NCBI GenBank assembly: GCA_963764675.1
Contig: CAVXTQ010000011.1
Span: 310,001-374,000 of the forward strand
Reading direction: 5' to 3'
Origin: Acidiferrum sp963764675
Lineage (GTDB): Bacteria; Acidobacteriota; Terriglobia; Acidiferrales; UBA7541
DNA: 64,000 nt
A model generated the notes under the pieces. The model searched no databases. It worked only from the letters and a program-made list of their open reading frames with translations, and was not told the origin of the DNA. Below, piece after piece: positions 37,146 to 46,410 of this stretch (positions are counted from its first letter, which is position 1; every line of letters starts with the position of its first letter). Position numbers and translations under genes: made by a program.

Positions 37146-38492
37146 TCAGCAATCCAGACGATACATGGCGATTCCGCTGAGCAGCTTGGGGTAGAAGTCT
37201 GTGGATTTTTGGGGCATGACCTCGCCGGAAGTGGCAATCTGCATGACCTGTTCCACACCGCAAGGATTCAGCAGGAAAACGACCTGCGCGGCGCCGGAGT
37301 CCACAGCGTCCAGGGCGGCGGCAGCTTCGCGCTCGTAAGTTAGGTTTTTCTCGCTAGTCACGGCTTGCGGGGTGATGCCCAAGGCCGGCTCAAGGATTCC
37401 TTCGTGGAGCAGCACGACGTCAAGTTCTCGCTGCAGCGAAGAAACATTGGGAAGCAGCAATGAAAGATCGGCGCCGGAACGCAGGGCCAATACGTAGAAG
37501 GCGCGCTTCGATGAATCGGCTGTGGGGTAGACGCCGATGGCGCGCTGTCCACGAGCCTCGACGAGACGATGGAGAAACTTGGCGCAGGCTCCGGATTTTT
37601 CTCCTTCGTTCGCGAACGGAAACTCCTCGGCGGTGAACCAGGGTTCGAGGTACCGCCGCATGCTGGTCCAGGAAAAATCGTGCAGGTTGGCGACGACGCG
37701 GTGAGTGGGCAGGATCGTCAGGCCCTCGCTGCGGGCGTTGACGAAAGTCATCATGGCAAGTTCCCAGGGCGCTTCGGGGTTGGTGCGACCTGCGGCTGAG
37801 CGGCGCTCATTGCGGTAGTTCAGCGCGGTTTCGTAACGATGATGACCATCGGCGATGACCAATTTTTTCTCAGTCATGGCCTCCTGTATCCCCGCCACTC
37901 GTTCCGGCTCGGTGATGATCCATAGGCGGTGCACCACGCCATATTCGTCGCGCAATTCCGTAGCCGGAGGGACGGAGGTCTCAGACTCCGCCAAGATCGC
38001 ATCGACCCGGCGCTGCTCGTCACTGTACAGCATAAAGAGTTGGCCGGTATGCGTTCGGGTGTTGCGAAGCAATTCGAGACGATCCGCCTTGGGTCCGGAG
38101 AGGGTGTGTTCGTGCCGGAAAACAACGCCTGCGGAGTACTCTTCGAGTTTGCCCGCGCCGATGAAACCGCGGCGCGTGCGGCGCTCCTCCGTGCCGGGAA
38201 CGGTGTATTCCTGCGTGTACGCGTAAAAGGATGGGGCAGGGTCCTGTGCGACGATGTTTTCGTCGATCCACTGTTGCAACGAGGTCCGAGCGCGGGTGTA
38301 GACATTGGACTCGGGGCCGTCGGTGGCGTACGCACGGCCTTTTTCTACCGCGATCAGATTGTTCGGGTCCGCGGCGTAGTACTTCTCCTGCATCTCTGGC
38401 GAGATCTTATCGTAGGGCTGCGTGAGAACACGATCGAAAGGAACGCGTTCCGGGTTATAACGAAGAGCGCGAAAGGGATGAACCTGGGCCAT
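37146..38492 (-). CDS. DUF1015 family protein
   Basis: 448 aa starting MAQVHPFRALRYNPERVPFD with VLTQPYDKISPEMQEKYYA, then GFIGAGKLEEYSAGVV and VIADGHHRYETALNYRNE, all characteristic of DUF1015. The family is conserved in many bacteria and some archaea and its biochemical role is not established; the repeated conserved His/Asp (DGHHRYE) hints at an enzyme. It is transcribed toward the ICMT-like gene and is divergent from the Gph-like gene, with a 146-base gap between the two starts. Confidence 0.93.
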   Translation of the reverse strand: MAQVHPFRALRYNPERVPFDRVLTQPYDKISPEMQEKYYAADPNNLIAVEKGRAYATDGPESNVYTRARTSLQQWIDENIVAQDPAPSFYAYTQEYTVPGTEERRTRRGFIGAGKLEEYSAGVVFRHEHTLSGPKADRLELLRNTRTHTGQLFMLYSDEQRRVDAILAESETSVPPATELRDEYGVVHRLWIITEPERVAGIQEAMTEKKLVIADGHHRYETALNYRNERRSAAGRTNPEAPWELAMMTFVNARSEGLTILPTHRVVANLHDFSWTSMRRYLEPWFTAEEFPFANEGEKSGACAKFLHRLVEARGQRAIGVYPTADSSKRAFYVLALRSGADLSLLLPNVSSLQRELDVVLLHEGILEPALGITPQAVTSEKNLTYEREAAAALDAVDSGAAQVVFLLNPCGVEQVMQIATSGEVMPQKSTDFYPKLLSGIAMYRLDC

Positions 38493-38638
38493 GGAGTCTC
38501 CGGTGTCGCTGTATGCCGCATGTGAAGTGTTCTATTTTACGCGATGTGGAGGTGTTTCCGGAAAGACCGTGGCGAGGTTGCGTTGCTGGGAGATTGACGG
38601 CTGTTGAAAAACCGCGGACATATTAGAATGTATAGTTC

Positions 38639-39322
38639 ATGGGCACTCCGAAGCTCTCCCCTGCGCGCGCGCTGATTTTCGATTTGGATGGGACGCTGAT
38701 CGATTCCAAGCAGGACCTGATCCATTCCGTGAACGCCATGCTCGAGGAAATGGCTCGCGAGAAGCTCGCGGAAGAGACGATTTCCGGCTACATCGGCCAC
38801 GGAGCGCCCACGTTGGTGGCCCGCGCCCTGGGTGGCAGCGCCACGGAAGAAGAGCGGAAGCATGCGTTGCAGTTTTTCCTGGCCTACTACGAAGAGCACA
38901 AGATGGACAGCACGTGCACCTATCCTGGGGTCGAGGAAACGCTGGCGCAACTGCATCGGACGAACCTGCCAATGGCGGTGCTCACCAACAAGCCGGCGCG
39001 GATCAGCGTGCGCATCCTGGATGCGCTGGGATTGACGACATATTTTCGCGTGATCTACGGCGGCAACAGTTTCGAAACCAAGAAGCCCGATCCACTCGGC
39101 GCGAACACGATACTCGGAGAATTTGGCGCAGCACCGGAGCAAACGATGGTGATCGGCGATTCCGAGGTGGACGTCCAAACAGCGCGCAACGCGGGCGCGA
39201 TGGCCGCTGCGGTCAACTATGGCTTCGGCGTTCACGACCGGGCTCTGTATCCTGCCGACGTTTATCTCGATAACATCGCGGAACTGGTGCCTCTCATTGG
39301 CAATGGCGTCGCGAAGGACTAA
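38639..39322 (+). CDS. HAD-family phosphatase, phosphoglycolate phosphatase-like
   Basis: 227 aa. HAD motif I is FDLDGTLIDS, motif II VLTNKP, motif III Lys in KKPDPLG, and motif IV GDSEVDVQTARNAG. A helical cap follows motif I, as in class C1 phosphatases such as Gph. It probably dephosphorylates 2-phosphoglycolate or a sugar phosphate. It stands at the left edge of the polysaccharide locus and could equally serve a nucleotide-sugar precursor pathway. It is followed 130 bases later by the first glycosyltransferase. Confidence 0.85.
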   Translation: MGTPKLSPARALIFDLDGTLIDSKQDLIHSVNAMLEEMAREKLAEETISGYIGHGAPTLVARALGGSATEEERKHALQFFLAYYEEHKMDSTCTYPGVEETLAQLHRTNLPMAVLTNKPARISVRILDALGLTTYFRVIYGGNSFETKKPDPLGANTILGEFGAAPEQTMVIGDSEVDVQTARNAGAMAAAVNYGFGVHDRALYPADVYLDNIAELVPLIGNGVAKD

Positions 39323-39451
39323 CCGTCAGTGCTCTGCATGGCCACGCAGAGCGATCATCATCTTACGTTCCCCGGGGGTTGCAGAGTCAAACGCTGCGTC
39401 GAGGGCAATTCGCGCCTTGCCTTCCGGCGTGGCACTTGGCAGACTCGGCGC

Positions 39452-40565
39452 GTGATCATCGGACTCTTCTCTGAGCTGGCATCTGCCGGCGGGATACAGC
39501 GAGCCGGGCGGCATGTTGCGGCGGTGATGACGGAGTTCGCAGCGGGGCGCAACATGGAATGCCGGCTGCTGAGCCTCAACGACACGCCGGAACTGCATCG
39601 CATGCAAGTAGGGACGCGCGAAATCGTTTTTACCGGCAGCGAGCGTGCCAAGGGGCGATTTACGGCGACGGCGCTGCGCGCGGCACGGCGTCACGCGAAA
39701 CTGGTTGTCGCAGGGCATCCCAACCTCGCGCCCGTAGTACAAGCCCTGCGACTCTCGGCGCCGCGCATCAAGTCGATCGTTTGCGCGCATGGCATCGAGG
39801 TGTGGGAGCCACTGCCGGCGCTGCGGCGGCGCGCGTTACGCGGGGCCACCCTGATACTGGCGCCGAGCGAGGACACGGCGAGTCACGTCGCGACCCAGCA
39901 ACAGATCGCGCGCGATCGCATCCGCGTGCTGCCTTGGGCGCTCGATCCGGAGTTTGAGGCCCTTACGGCTGAGGCTTCGCAAGCGGCGCTGCCGCCGAAT
40001 TTTCCGCAGGGGCGCGTAATCCTTACGGTGGGCCGCTGGCTCGCCAGCGAGCGCTACAAGGGTATGGATACGCTGATCTCCGCGTTGCCGCGACTGCTGC
40101 CACGAGTGGCCCGATCTGCAGCTTGTAGCGGTGGGCGAAGGCGACGACCAAGTATGGCTGGAGCAGCTTGCGGATGGCTGCGGCGTCCGGCGACGCGTGC
40201 ACTTTCTGAGCGGGCTCAGCTATCCGGAGCTGGCGGCGTGCTATTCGGCGTGCGAAATCTTTGCGTTGCCGAGCCGTGGCGAAGGGTTTGGCCTCGTATA
40301 TCTGGAAGCGATGGCGCGGGGCAAGCCAGTGATCGGCGGCGCGCACGGTGGCGCGCCGGAAGTGATCGATGACGGCAAGACGGGCTACTTGGTGCATCAC
40401 GGCGACGTGGAACAACTCGCCACATCGATCGAAACGCTGCTTGCGGACCCGGCGCTGGGGCGGGAAATGGGTGCACGCGGCCGCGAGCGCGTGGAGCGCG
40501 AATTTCGCTTTAGCGTGTTCGCCAAGTCACTGAAAAAAATCCTTCGCGAACTATGCGAATCCTGA
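39452..40565 (+). CDS. GT4 glycosyltransferase, one frameshift
   Basis: The N-terminal half starts at the GTG at 39452 (IIGLFSELASAGGIQRAGRH), which matches the family start; sequence before it looks non-coding. The C-terminal half, one frame over from about 40107, has VGEGDDQVWLEQLADGCGV, LPSRGEGFGLVYLEAMARGK and PVIGGAHGGAPEVIDD, the donor-binding E(x7)E signature of GT4. Skipping one base near 40101-40107 gives LLPRWPDLQLVAVGEGDD and a 370-aa protein. It transfers a sugar from a nucleotide donor to a growing glycan in the cytoplasm. The end overlaps the next glycosyltransferase by 13 bases. Confidence 0.82.
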
Positions 40566-41762
40566 ACGTCACGCAGAGCTACGCCCCCTTTCTGGAATTT
40601 GGCGGCCCGCCCGTGAAAGTGCGCGCGCTATCGGAGGTCCTGACCCGGCGGGGGCATCAAGTCACGGTGTTGACCGCCGATTGGGGATTGGAGAAGCGCC
40701 TGGGCGCAGAGATCGAATCGGGTGGCACTGACCGGTCGCCGTTCGGCTGGCGGCGCGAAGAAAACGGCGTAAAAGCCATCTATCTTCCCACGTGGCTTCA
40801 CTATCGGGCGCTAAGCTGGAATCCGGCGCTGAAACGCTTTTTGCGGGCGCGACTCGCAGAATTTCGATGTCGTGCACATCTTCGGTCTTTACGACTTCCT
40901 GGGCCCAGCGGTTGCCGCCGCATGCCGCCGGTATAAGCTACCTTACGTGGTCGAACCGATAGGAATGTTCCTGCCAATTGTGCGGAGCCTGTGGCTGAAG
41001 CGGATGTATCATAGCTTTCTGGGCCAACCCATGCTGAGCGGATGCCGTTTTCTGGTGGTGACCTCGGAGCAAGAGCAAGCGGAACTGGTGTCCGCAGGCG
41101 CACCCCGAGAAGAAATCGTTTTGCGGCGCAACGGTGTGGATGTGCCCGCTGTGCTTCCGGAGCGGGGGGGATTCCGCGCAGCCCAGGGGATTTCGCCGGA
41201 CGTGAAACTCATCCTTTTTCTCGGCCGTCTATCTCTGAAGAAAAGTCCCGACCTGTTGCTGCAAGCTTTCGCGATGCTGCCGGCACAGCTACGCGAGAAT
41301 TCTCAGCTCGTGTTCGTCGGGCCGGATGAAAGCGGCATGAAAGCGCGGCTAATGCAAACGGTCGAGCAGCTTGGTGTGGCAGCCAGAGTGAAATTGTGCG
41401 GACCGCTATTCGAGCAGGACAAGTGGGCCGCCTATCGCGACGCCGATGTGTTCGTGTTGCCGTCGCAGAACGAAAATTTCGGGAACACCGCGGCGGAAGC
41501 GGCTGCTGCCGGAACGCCGGTTATCGTCACCGAAGGTTGCGGCGTCGCGCCGTTGCTCGCGGGTGTTGCCGGTTTGGTGGTGCCGCACGATGCGGCGGCG
41601 ATCTCGCGCGCCATGGAGCGCATACTCAGCGAACCCGGCCTGCATGCGCAGTTTGCCGCGGGATGCCGCGAGGCGATTTTGCGACTTGGCTGGGAAGAGC
41701 CGGCGCTTGCGATGGAAGCTTTGTATGATCAGCTTGTAGAGGCTAAGAGCCGCGTGGCATAA
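40553..41762 (+). CDS. GT4 glycosyltransferase, one frameshift
   Basis: The start MRILNVTQSYAPFLEFGGPP is a classic GT4 N-terminus with the acceptor-side Gly-rich loop. After about 40862-40864, a TTT run, the frame shifts; reading FDVVHIFGLYDFLGPAVAAA restores continuity and gives 402 aa. The C-terminal donor domain has LFLGRLSLKKSPDLLLQAF, then VFVLPSQNENFGNTAAEAAA with the E(x7)E motif. It overlaps the preceding glycosyltransferase and is followed 23 bases later by a transglutaminase-like gene, so the run is an operon. Sugar and linkage are unknown. Confidence 0.82.
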
Positions 41763-41785
41763 TCGGCGGCCCTGAGGGTCGTGAA

Positions 41786-42640
41786 GTGCCTAGAAAGCAC
41801 CTATTCTTCCGTGCTACTTGGTGGAGCACCAATTTGCTCCTGGCTGTTGCTATCGCCTCGCTCATTTACTCCGGCGGCTGGGAATACTCCGTCCGGCAAT
41901 ACCTCAGGGGATTTTCCGACGCGATCGTGCCGGCCACTGCCGCTCCTGAACAGCAAGTGGAGGCCATCCTGAATTGGATGAGCAACGGCCCGCCCCGCCC
42001 ACTGGCGCCCAACCTCGCAGAACTGTCCGTGCGAGATCCCGAGACCACGCTGAACTATCGGCAACTGCTCGCGGTTTGCGGATCGGCGACCAACGCGTTC
42101 TTAAATTTGTCACGCAGCGCTGGATTGAACACCCGTCGCTTGCTGCTGCTGACGCCGGACCGCACGACGAAGCACGTCGTCGCGGAAGTGCCGATCGACG
42201 GGCGCTGGGTGATCGTGGATCCATCGTATCGCTTGATGCTTCGCGACGCCGACGGGCACCTCTTGACGCGCAAAGAGCTACAGAACCCAGCGGTTTTCGC
42301 GCAAGCAACCGGCGCGGTACCTAACTATCCGCCGGAATATAACTACACGCGGTTCGCGCACGTGCGCCTCGCGCGGCTTCCACTGGACGGATTTCACGTG
42401 CGAGGGCTTCTCGATTCGATCAGTCCGGGCTGGGATGAACGGCTGGACTGGAGCCTCTTGTTGGAACGGGAGTCGTTCTTCGCCCTCGTCGCCGCCGCCG
42501 TAATTACATTCATTTTCCTGGTCCTGCGTTTCTTGCTTGCGTGGTATGCGGACTACCGGTTGAGAATTCCTCGATTCCATTTGCGCGAGCACTTCCTGAG
42601 CGCGGGCGCGGCCTTCTTCGGCACACCGGGGATCAAGTAA
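41786..42640 (+). CDS. Membrane-anchored transglutaminase-like protein
   Basis: 284 aa from a GTG. An N-terminal membrane segment (LLLAVAIASLIYSGG), a transglutaminase-like core (about 50-150) with Cys98 (LLAVCGSATNAF), His130 (TKHVVAEV) and Asp145 (WVIVDPSYR), and a second membrane segment near 233-252 (ALVAAAVITFIFLVLRFLL). The catalytic triad is complete, so it should be an active cysteine protease or acyl transferase facing the periplasm. It lies between glycosyltransferase and asparagine-synthetase genes of the polysaccharide locus, and the next gene starts four bases after its stop. Its role in glycan assembly is not known. Confidence 0.78.
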   Translation: MPRKHLFFRATWWSTNLLLAVAIASLIYSGGWEYSVRQYLRGFSDAIVPATAAPEQQVEAILNWMSNGPPRPLAPNLAELSVRDPETTLNYRQLLAVCGSATNAFLNLSRSAGLNTRRLLLLTPDRTTKHVVAEVPIDGRWVIVDPSYRLMLRDADGHLLTRKELQNPAVFAQATGAVPNYPPEYNYTRFAHVRLARLPLDGFHVRGLLDSISPGWDERLDWSLLLERESFFALVAAAVITFIFLVLRFLLAWYADYRLRIPRFHLREHFLSAGAAFFGTPGIK

Positions 42641-42644
42641 GGGC

Positions 42645-44597
42645 GTGTGCGGGATTTGCGGGGTCGCGTTCGCTAGCCACACCGACGAAGTGGAAGCGCG
42701 CGTTCGCGCAATGTCGGCAGTGCTGCGCCATCGCGGCCCGGATGAAGACGGTTTTCTGATCAACGAGCCCCGCGCGCCGGGCCTCGCGCTGGGCATGCGG
42801 CGCCTCAGCATCATCGACCTGCAAGGCGGCCAGCAGCCCATCTGGAACGAAGCGAAGGATGTCGCCGTCGTCTTCAACGGCGAGCTCTACAACTACCGCG
42901 AACTTCGCGAAAACTTAACCCGCTGCGGGCATCGCTTCGCCACGTACTCCGACACGGAAATCTTGGTGCACGCCTGGGAAGAATGGGGCGAGGATTGCCT
43001 CGACGAATTGCGCGGCATGTTCGCGTTTGCGCTGCTTGATCTCCGCAAGCGCTATGCAACCTCGCCGCTGCTGTTTCTCGCGCGGGATCCCCTGGGGATC
43101 AAGCCGCTCTACTACACGCAGGCGCCGGATGGCTTTGCGTTTGCCTCCGAGGTCCGGGCGCTGCTGGCGTCAGGTGTGGTCACGAAGCAGATTTCGCAGG
43201 ACGCACTCACCTCGTATCTTTTGTTCGGCAGCGTTTCCGAGCCGGTCACGCTGATCGAAGGCGTTTTCTCGCTGCCGCCTGGCCATCGCATGCTGCTCTA
43301 CGTGCCGGAACGCCGGCGAACTCCGCGAGCGAGGCCGTGGTGGGACCCGATGCAGAGCCCTTCCGCTCGGGACACACGGAAGCCCGGCGATGTCGCCACT
43401 GCCGCCAAGAGTTTGCGGCCGATGCTTGAAGACGCGGTTCGCGCGCACCTGATCGCCGATGTGCCCGTCGGCCTATTTCTTTCGAGTGGCCTGGACTCCG
43501 GCGCGATTGCCGCGTTGGCGTCGCGGGTGCAGCCACGGATCCAGAGTTTCACGTTGACTTTCCCGGGAACGCCGTACGATGAAGCTGCGCTGGCCCGCGT
43601 GGTTGCCGAACGCTGCGGAACTCAGCATACCGACGTGCCGCTGGACGGCGGCGCAGTTGTGTCGCGGCTTGACGAAGCTCTCGACGCGCTCGATCAACCC
43701 ACCATGGATGGCATCAATACGTATTTTGTGTCGTGGGCGGCTCGAGAAGTGGGCCTCAAGGTCGCGCTGTCGGGTCTTGGCGGCGACGAGCTGTTTGCCG
43801 GGTACCGGACGTTCGACGATACTCGACGACTGGATCGTCTGATACGACTTGCGTGGTTCGTACCCGCTCCTTTACGTCGCGCTGTCGCGCCGATCCTGAC
43901 CAGACTATTTGCGCAACGGAGCGGTCTCGACGCGTCGCGTAAAGCCGTCGCGGCGTGGTGCTCGCCGGACCGGCTGCCGCACCCGTATTTTTTTGCGAGA
44001 GCGCTGTTTCCAACGACGGACTTGCCGTGCCTGACGGAACCCCTCTTTCGCCCAAGCTCGGTGCACGCCGACGGAGTCACACTCGAGCCGACGTGGCTTG
44101 GCTGGCTGGAGCGCGCTGCCGACGGCGCGCGCAAGCTCGAGCCAATTGCTGGTGTTGCATGGCTGGAGATGCGTTCGTATATGGCCAGCACGCTTTTGCG
44201 GGACACCGATTCGGTCAGCATGGCGCGCTCTCTTGAAGTGCGCGTTCCACTGCTGGATACACCGCTCGTGGAGTTTGTGAGCTCATTGCCGGATGCAGCG
44301 CGGCGTCGCGCCGGGACGCAGAAGGCACTGCTCGTTGAAGCGTTGGGCGACGCCTTGCCGCCGCAAATCGCAGCTCAGCCGAAGCGCACGTTTACGCTGC
44401 CGTGGGAAGATTGGCTGAGAGGGCCGCTGCGCCCGAGGCTGGAGGCTAGTTTCGCGCACCCTGCCCCCGCGCTCGCTTCCCATTTGCACGCAAAGGGCGT
44501 TAGTGATGTGTGGAACGCATTCCTGGCAGGCAAAACTTCCTGGTCGCGTCCCTGGTCGCTGTACGTGCTCAACGAGTGGTGCCGTCAGCACCTCTGA
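42645..44597 (+). CDS. asnB: Asparagine synthetase-type glutamine amidotransferase
   Basis: 650 aa with GTG start. After Met removal Cys2 (MCGICGVAF) is the glutaminase nucleophile; GATase II runs to about 210 with RRLSIIDLQGGQQP and FNGELYNYREL. The synthetase domain has the ATP PP-loop LFLSSGLDSGAIAAL and SGLGGDELFAGY. In this locus, next to glycosyltransferases, a carbamoyltransferase and a uronic-acid dehydrogenase, the likely job is amidation of a uronic acid to a uronamide, as for WbpS of Pseudomonas aeruginosa O6. General asparagine synthesis is the alternative. It is spaced four bases from the upstream gene. Confidence 0.9.
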   Translation: MCGICGVAFASHTDEVEARVRAMSAVLRHRGPDEDGFLINEPRAPGLALGMRRLSIIDLQGGQQPIWNEAKDVAVVFNGELYNYRELRENLTRCGHRFATYSDTEILVHAWEEWGEDCLDELRGMFAFALLDLRKRYATSPLLFLARDPLGIKPLYYTQAPDGFAFASEVRALLASGVVTKQISQDALTSYLLFGSVSEPVTLIEGVFSLPPGHRMLLYVPERRRTPRARPWWDPMQSPSARDTRKPGDVATAAKSLRPMLEDAVRAHLIADVPVGLFLSSGLDSGAIAALASRVQPRIQSFTLTFPGTPYDEAALARVVAERCGTQHTDVPLDGGAVVSRLDEALDALDQPTMDGINTYFVSWAAREVGLKVALSGLGGDELFAGYRTFDDTRRLDRLIRLAWFVPAPLRRAVAPILTRLFAQRSGLDASRKAVAAWCSPDRLPHPYFFARALFPTTDLPCLTEPLFRPSSVHADGVTLEPTWLGWLERAADGARKLEPIAGVAWLEMRSYMASTLLRDTDSVSMARSLEVRVPLLDTPLVEFVSSLPDAARRRAGTQKALLVEALGDALPPQIAAQPKRTFTLPWEDWLRGPLRPRLEASFAHPAPALASHLHAKGVSDVWNAFLAGKTSWSRPWSLYVLNEWCRQHL

Positions 44598-44648
44598 TCG
44601 TCGCTTGTTCTCTTTATCTCCCCCTGCGCTACACTGGCGTTCACTTGC

Positions 44649-46400
44649 ATGAACATCCTGGGCGTCAACGCGTATCACGGCAACTCTTCTGCGGCAATCG
44701 TGTGCAATGGCAGACTCGTCGCCGCGGTGGAAGAAGAACGCTTCAACCGCGTCAAGTATGCTGCGGGCTTTCCGGCGCAAGCGATTCGCTACTGCTTGAA
44801 CGAAGCCGGATTGAAGCTTGGGGAAATTGATCACGTCGCGGTGCCGCGCAATCCTTATGCGCGGCTGGCTACGAAACTCTTCTACGCGGTGCGAATGCCG
44901 TCATTCGCACGCGAGCGCGCCAAGGTTCTGGTGAAATTTACCGGCGTGCGTGAGGCTCTGGCAGACGCATTCGACGCCGATCCAGCAAAGATCGCCGCCA
45001 CATTTCATCGCGTCGAGCACCATCAGGCCCATCTGGCGAGCGCTTTCTTTGTTTCTCCATTCGAGCGCGCCGCATTGTTGTCCGCGGACGGTCTGGGCGA
45101 TTTCGCGAGCACGATGTGGGGCACGGGCGCAGGGAATCGTATGAAGATTGACAACGCCATCGCGTTCCCGCATTCGCTGGGTCTCTATTACAGCGCGGTA
45201 ACGCAGTATCTCGGCTTTCCCAAGTTTGGCGACGAGTACAAAGTGATGGGGCTAGCCGCCTACGGCCAGCCTGAAAACCTGGAAGCCTTTCGCGACATCG
45301 TCCGCTTCAACGCGAACGGAAACGGTAATGGCTTCCGCCTCGGCCTCGACTACTTCACTCATCACCGCACCGGCCCGGAGATGAGTTGGGCCGACGCGGG
45401 CAAGACTCCCACGCTCGGCAAGCTATTTTCCGGCGAGCTGCCGCGGCGGCTGGGTCCAGCGCGCGTGCCTGAAGAACCCCTTGAACAGCGTCATCGGAAT
45501 CTTGCTGCCTCGTTGCAGGCGCGACTTGAAGAAGTCTATCTGGGCATGCTGAAAAAGCTTGCGGAACATACGGGATTAAAAGCGGTTTGTCTCGCCGGTG
45601 GCGTGGCGTTCAATTGCGTGGCGAACGGCAAGATTTTTGACAGCACTCCCTTCGAGCAGGTTTTCGTGCAGCCTGCGGCGGGTGACGGAGGCCTTTCCGT
45701 AGGTGCCGCCTACTACGTTTGGCACCAGAAGCTCAGAAAGCCGCGCTCGTTCGTGATGGATCACTCGTATTGGGGCCCGGGATTTTCTCGCGAGGAAGTT
45801 CGCGCCGCGATCGAAGTCAGCGGCGTTTCGCAAAACGAGTACACGATTGCCGAATTGTCCGAGGAAGAAGTCAGCCGGCGCGCTGCCACGATCATCGCGG
45901 ACGGCAAGATCCTCGGCTGGTTCCAGGGCCGCGCCGAATGGGGACCACGCGCGCTCGGCAATCGCAGCATCGTCGCCGACCCGCGCCGCCCGGATATGAA
46001 GGAAATCCTGAACCGGCGAATCAAGCACCGGGAAATCTTTCGGCCGTTCGCGCCATCGATTTTGGCGGAGGCCACCGGCGAGTGGTTTGAGAAGTCACAC
46101 CCGTCCCCGTTCATGACGCTGGCGTATGCGGTTCGCTCTGAGAAACGCAACCAAATTCCGGCGCCGACGCACGTGGATGGCACGGGCCGCCTGCAAACCG
46201 TCACGCGCGACGCCAATCCACGCTACTACGCGCTCATTTCCGCTTTCCGCGATCTCACCGGCGTTCCGCTGGTCCTGAATACATCGTTCAACGACAACGA
46301 ACCAATCGTGTGCCGCCCAGCGGAGGCGCTGGACTGTTTTCTGCGAACACAGATGGATGCGCTGGTGTTAGGAGATTTCCTGATAACGAAGAGCAGTTAG
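44649..46400 (+). CDS. Carbamoyltransferase, NodU/CmcH family
   Basis: 583 aa. It starts MNILGVNAYHGNSSAAIVCN, has VEEERFNRVKYAAGFP and the metal/carbamoyl-adenylate region HHQAHLASAFFVSPF, and ends with the C-terminal domain motif RAEWGPRALGNRSIVADPRR. These features define the NodU/CmcH O-carbamoyltransferases, which move a carbamoyl group from carbamoyl phosphate to a hydroxyl on a sugar or antibiotic. In this setting the acceptor is probably a sugar of the surface polysaccharide. It follows asnB by 51 bases, so amidation and carbamoylation may be co-ordinated. Confidence 0.92.
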   Translation: MNILGVNAYHGNSSAAIVCNGRLVAAVEEERFNRVKYAAGFPAQAIRYCLNEAGLKLGEIDHVAVPRNPYARLATKLFYAVRMPSFARERAKVLVKFTGVREALADAFDADPAKIAATFHRVEHHQAHLASAFFVSPFERAALLSADGLGDFASTMWGTGAGNRMKIDNAIAFPHSLGLYYSAVTQYLGFPKFGDEYKVMGLAAYGQPENLEAFRDIVRFNANGNGNGFRLGLDYFTHHRTGPEMSWADAGKTPTLGKLFSGELPRRLGPARVPEEPLEQRHRNLAASLQARLEEVYLGMLKKLAEHTGLKAVCLAGGVAFNCVANGKIFDSTPFEQVFVQPAAGDGGLSVGAAYYVWHQKLRKPRSFVMDHSYWGPGFSREEVRAAIEVSGVSQNEYTIAELSEEEVSRRAATIIADGKILGWFQGRAEWGPRALGNRSIVADPRRPDMKEILNRRIKHREIFRPFAPSILAEATGEWFEKSHPSPFMTLAYAVRSEKRNQIPAPTHVDGTGRLQTVTRDANPRYYALISAFRDLTGVPLVLNTSFNDNEPIVCRPAEALDCFLRTQMDALVLGDFLITKSS

Positions 46401-46410
46401 CGACGGGCTT

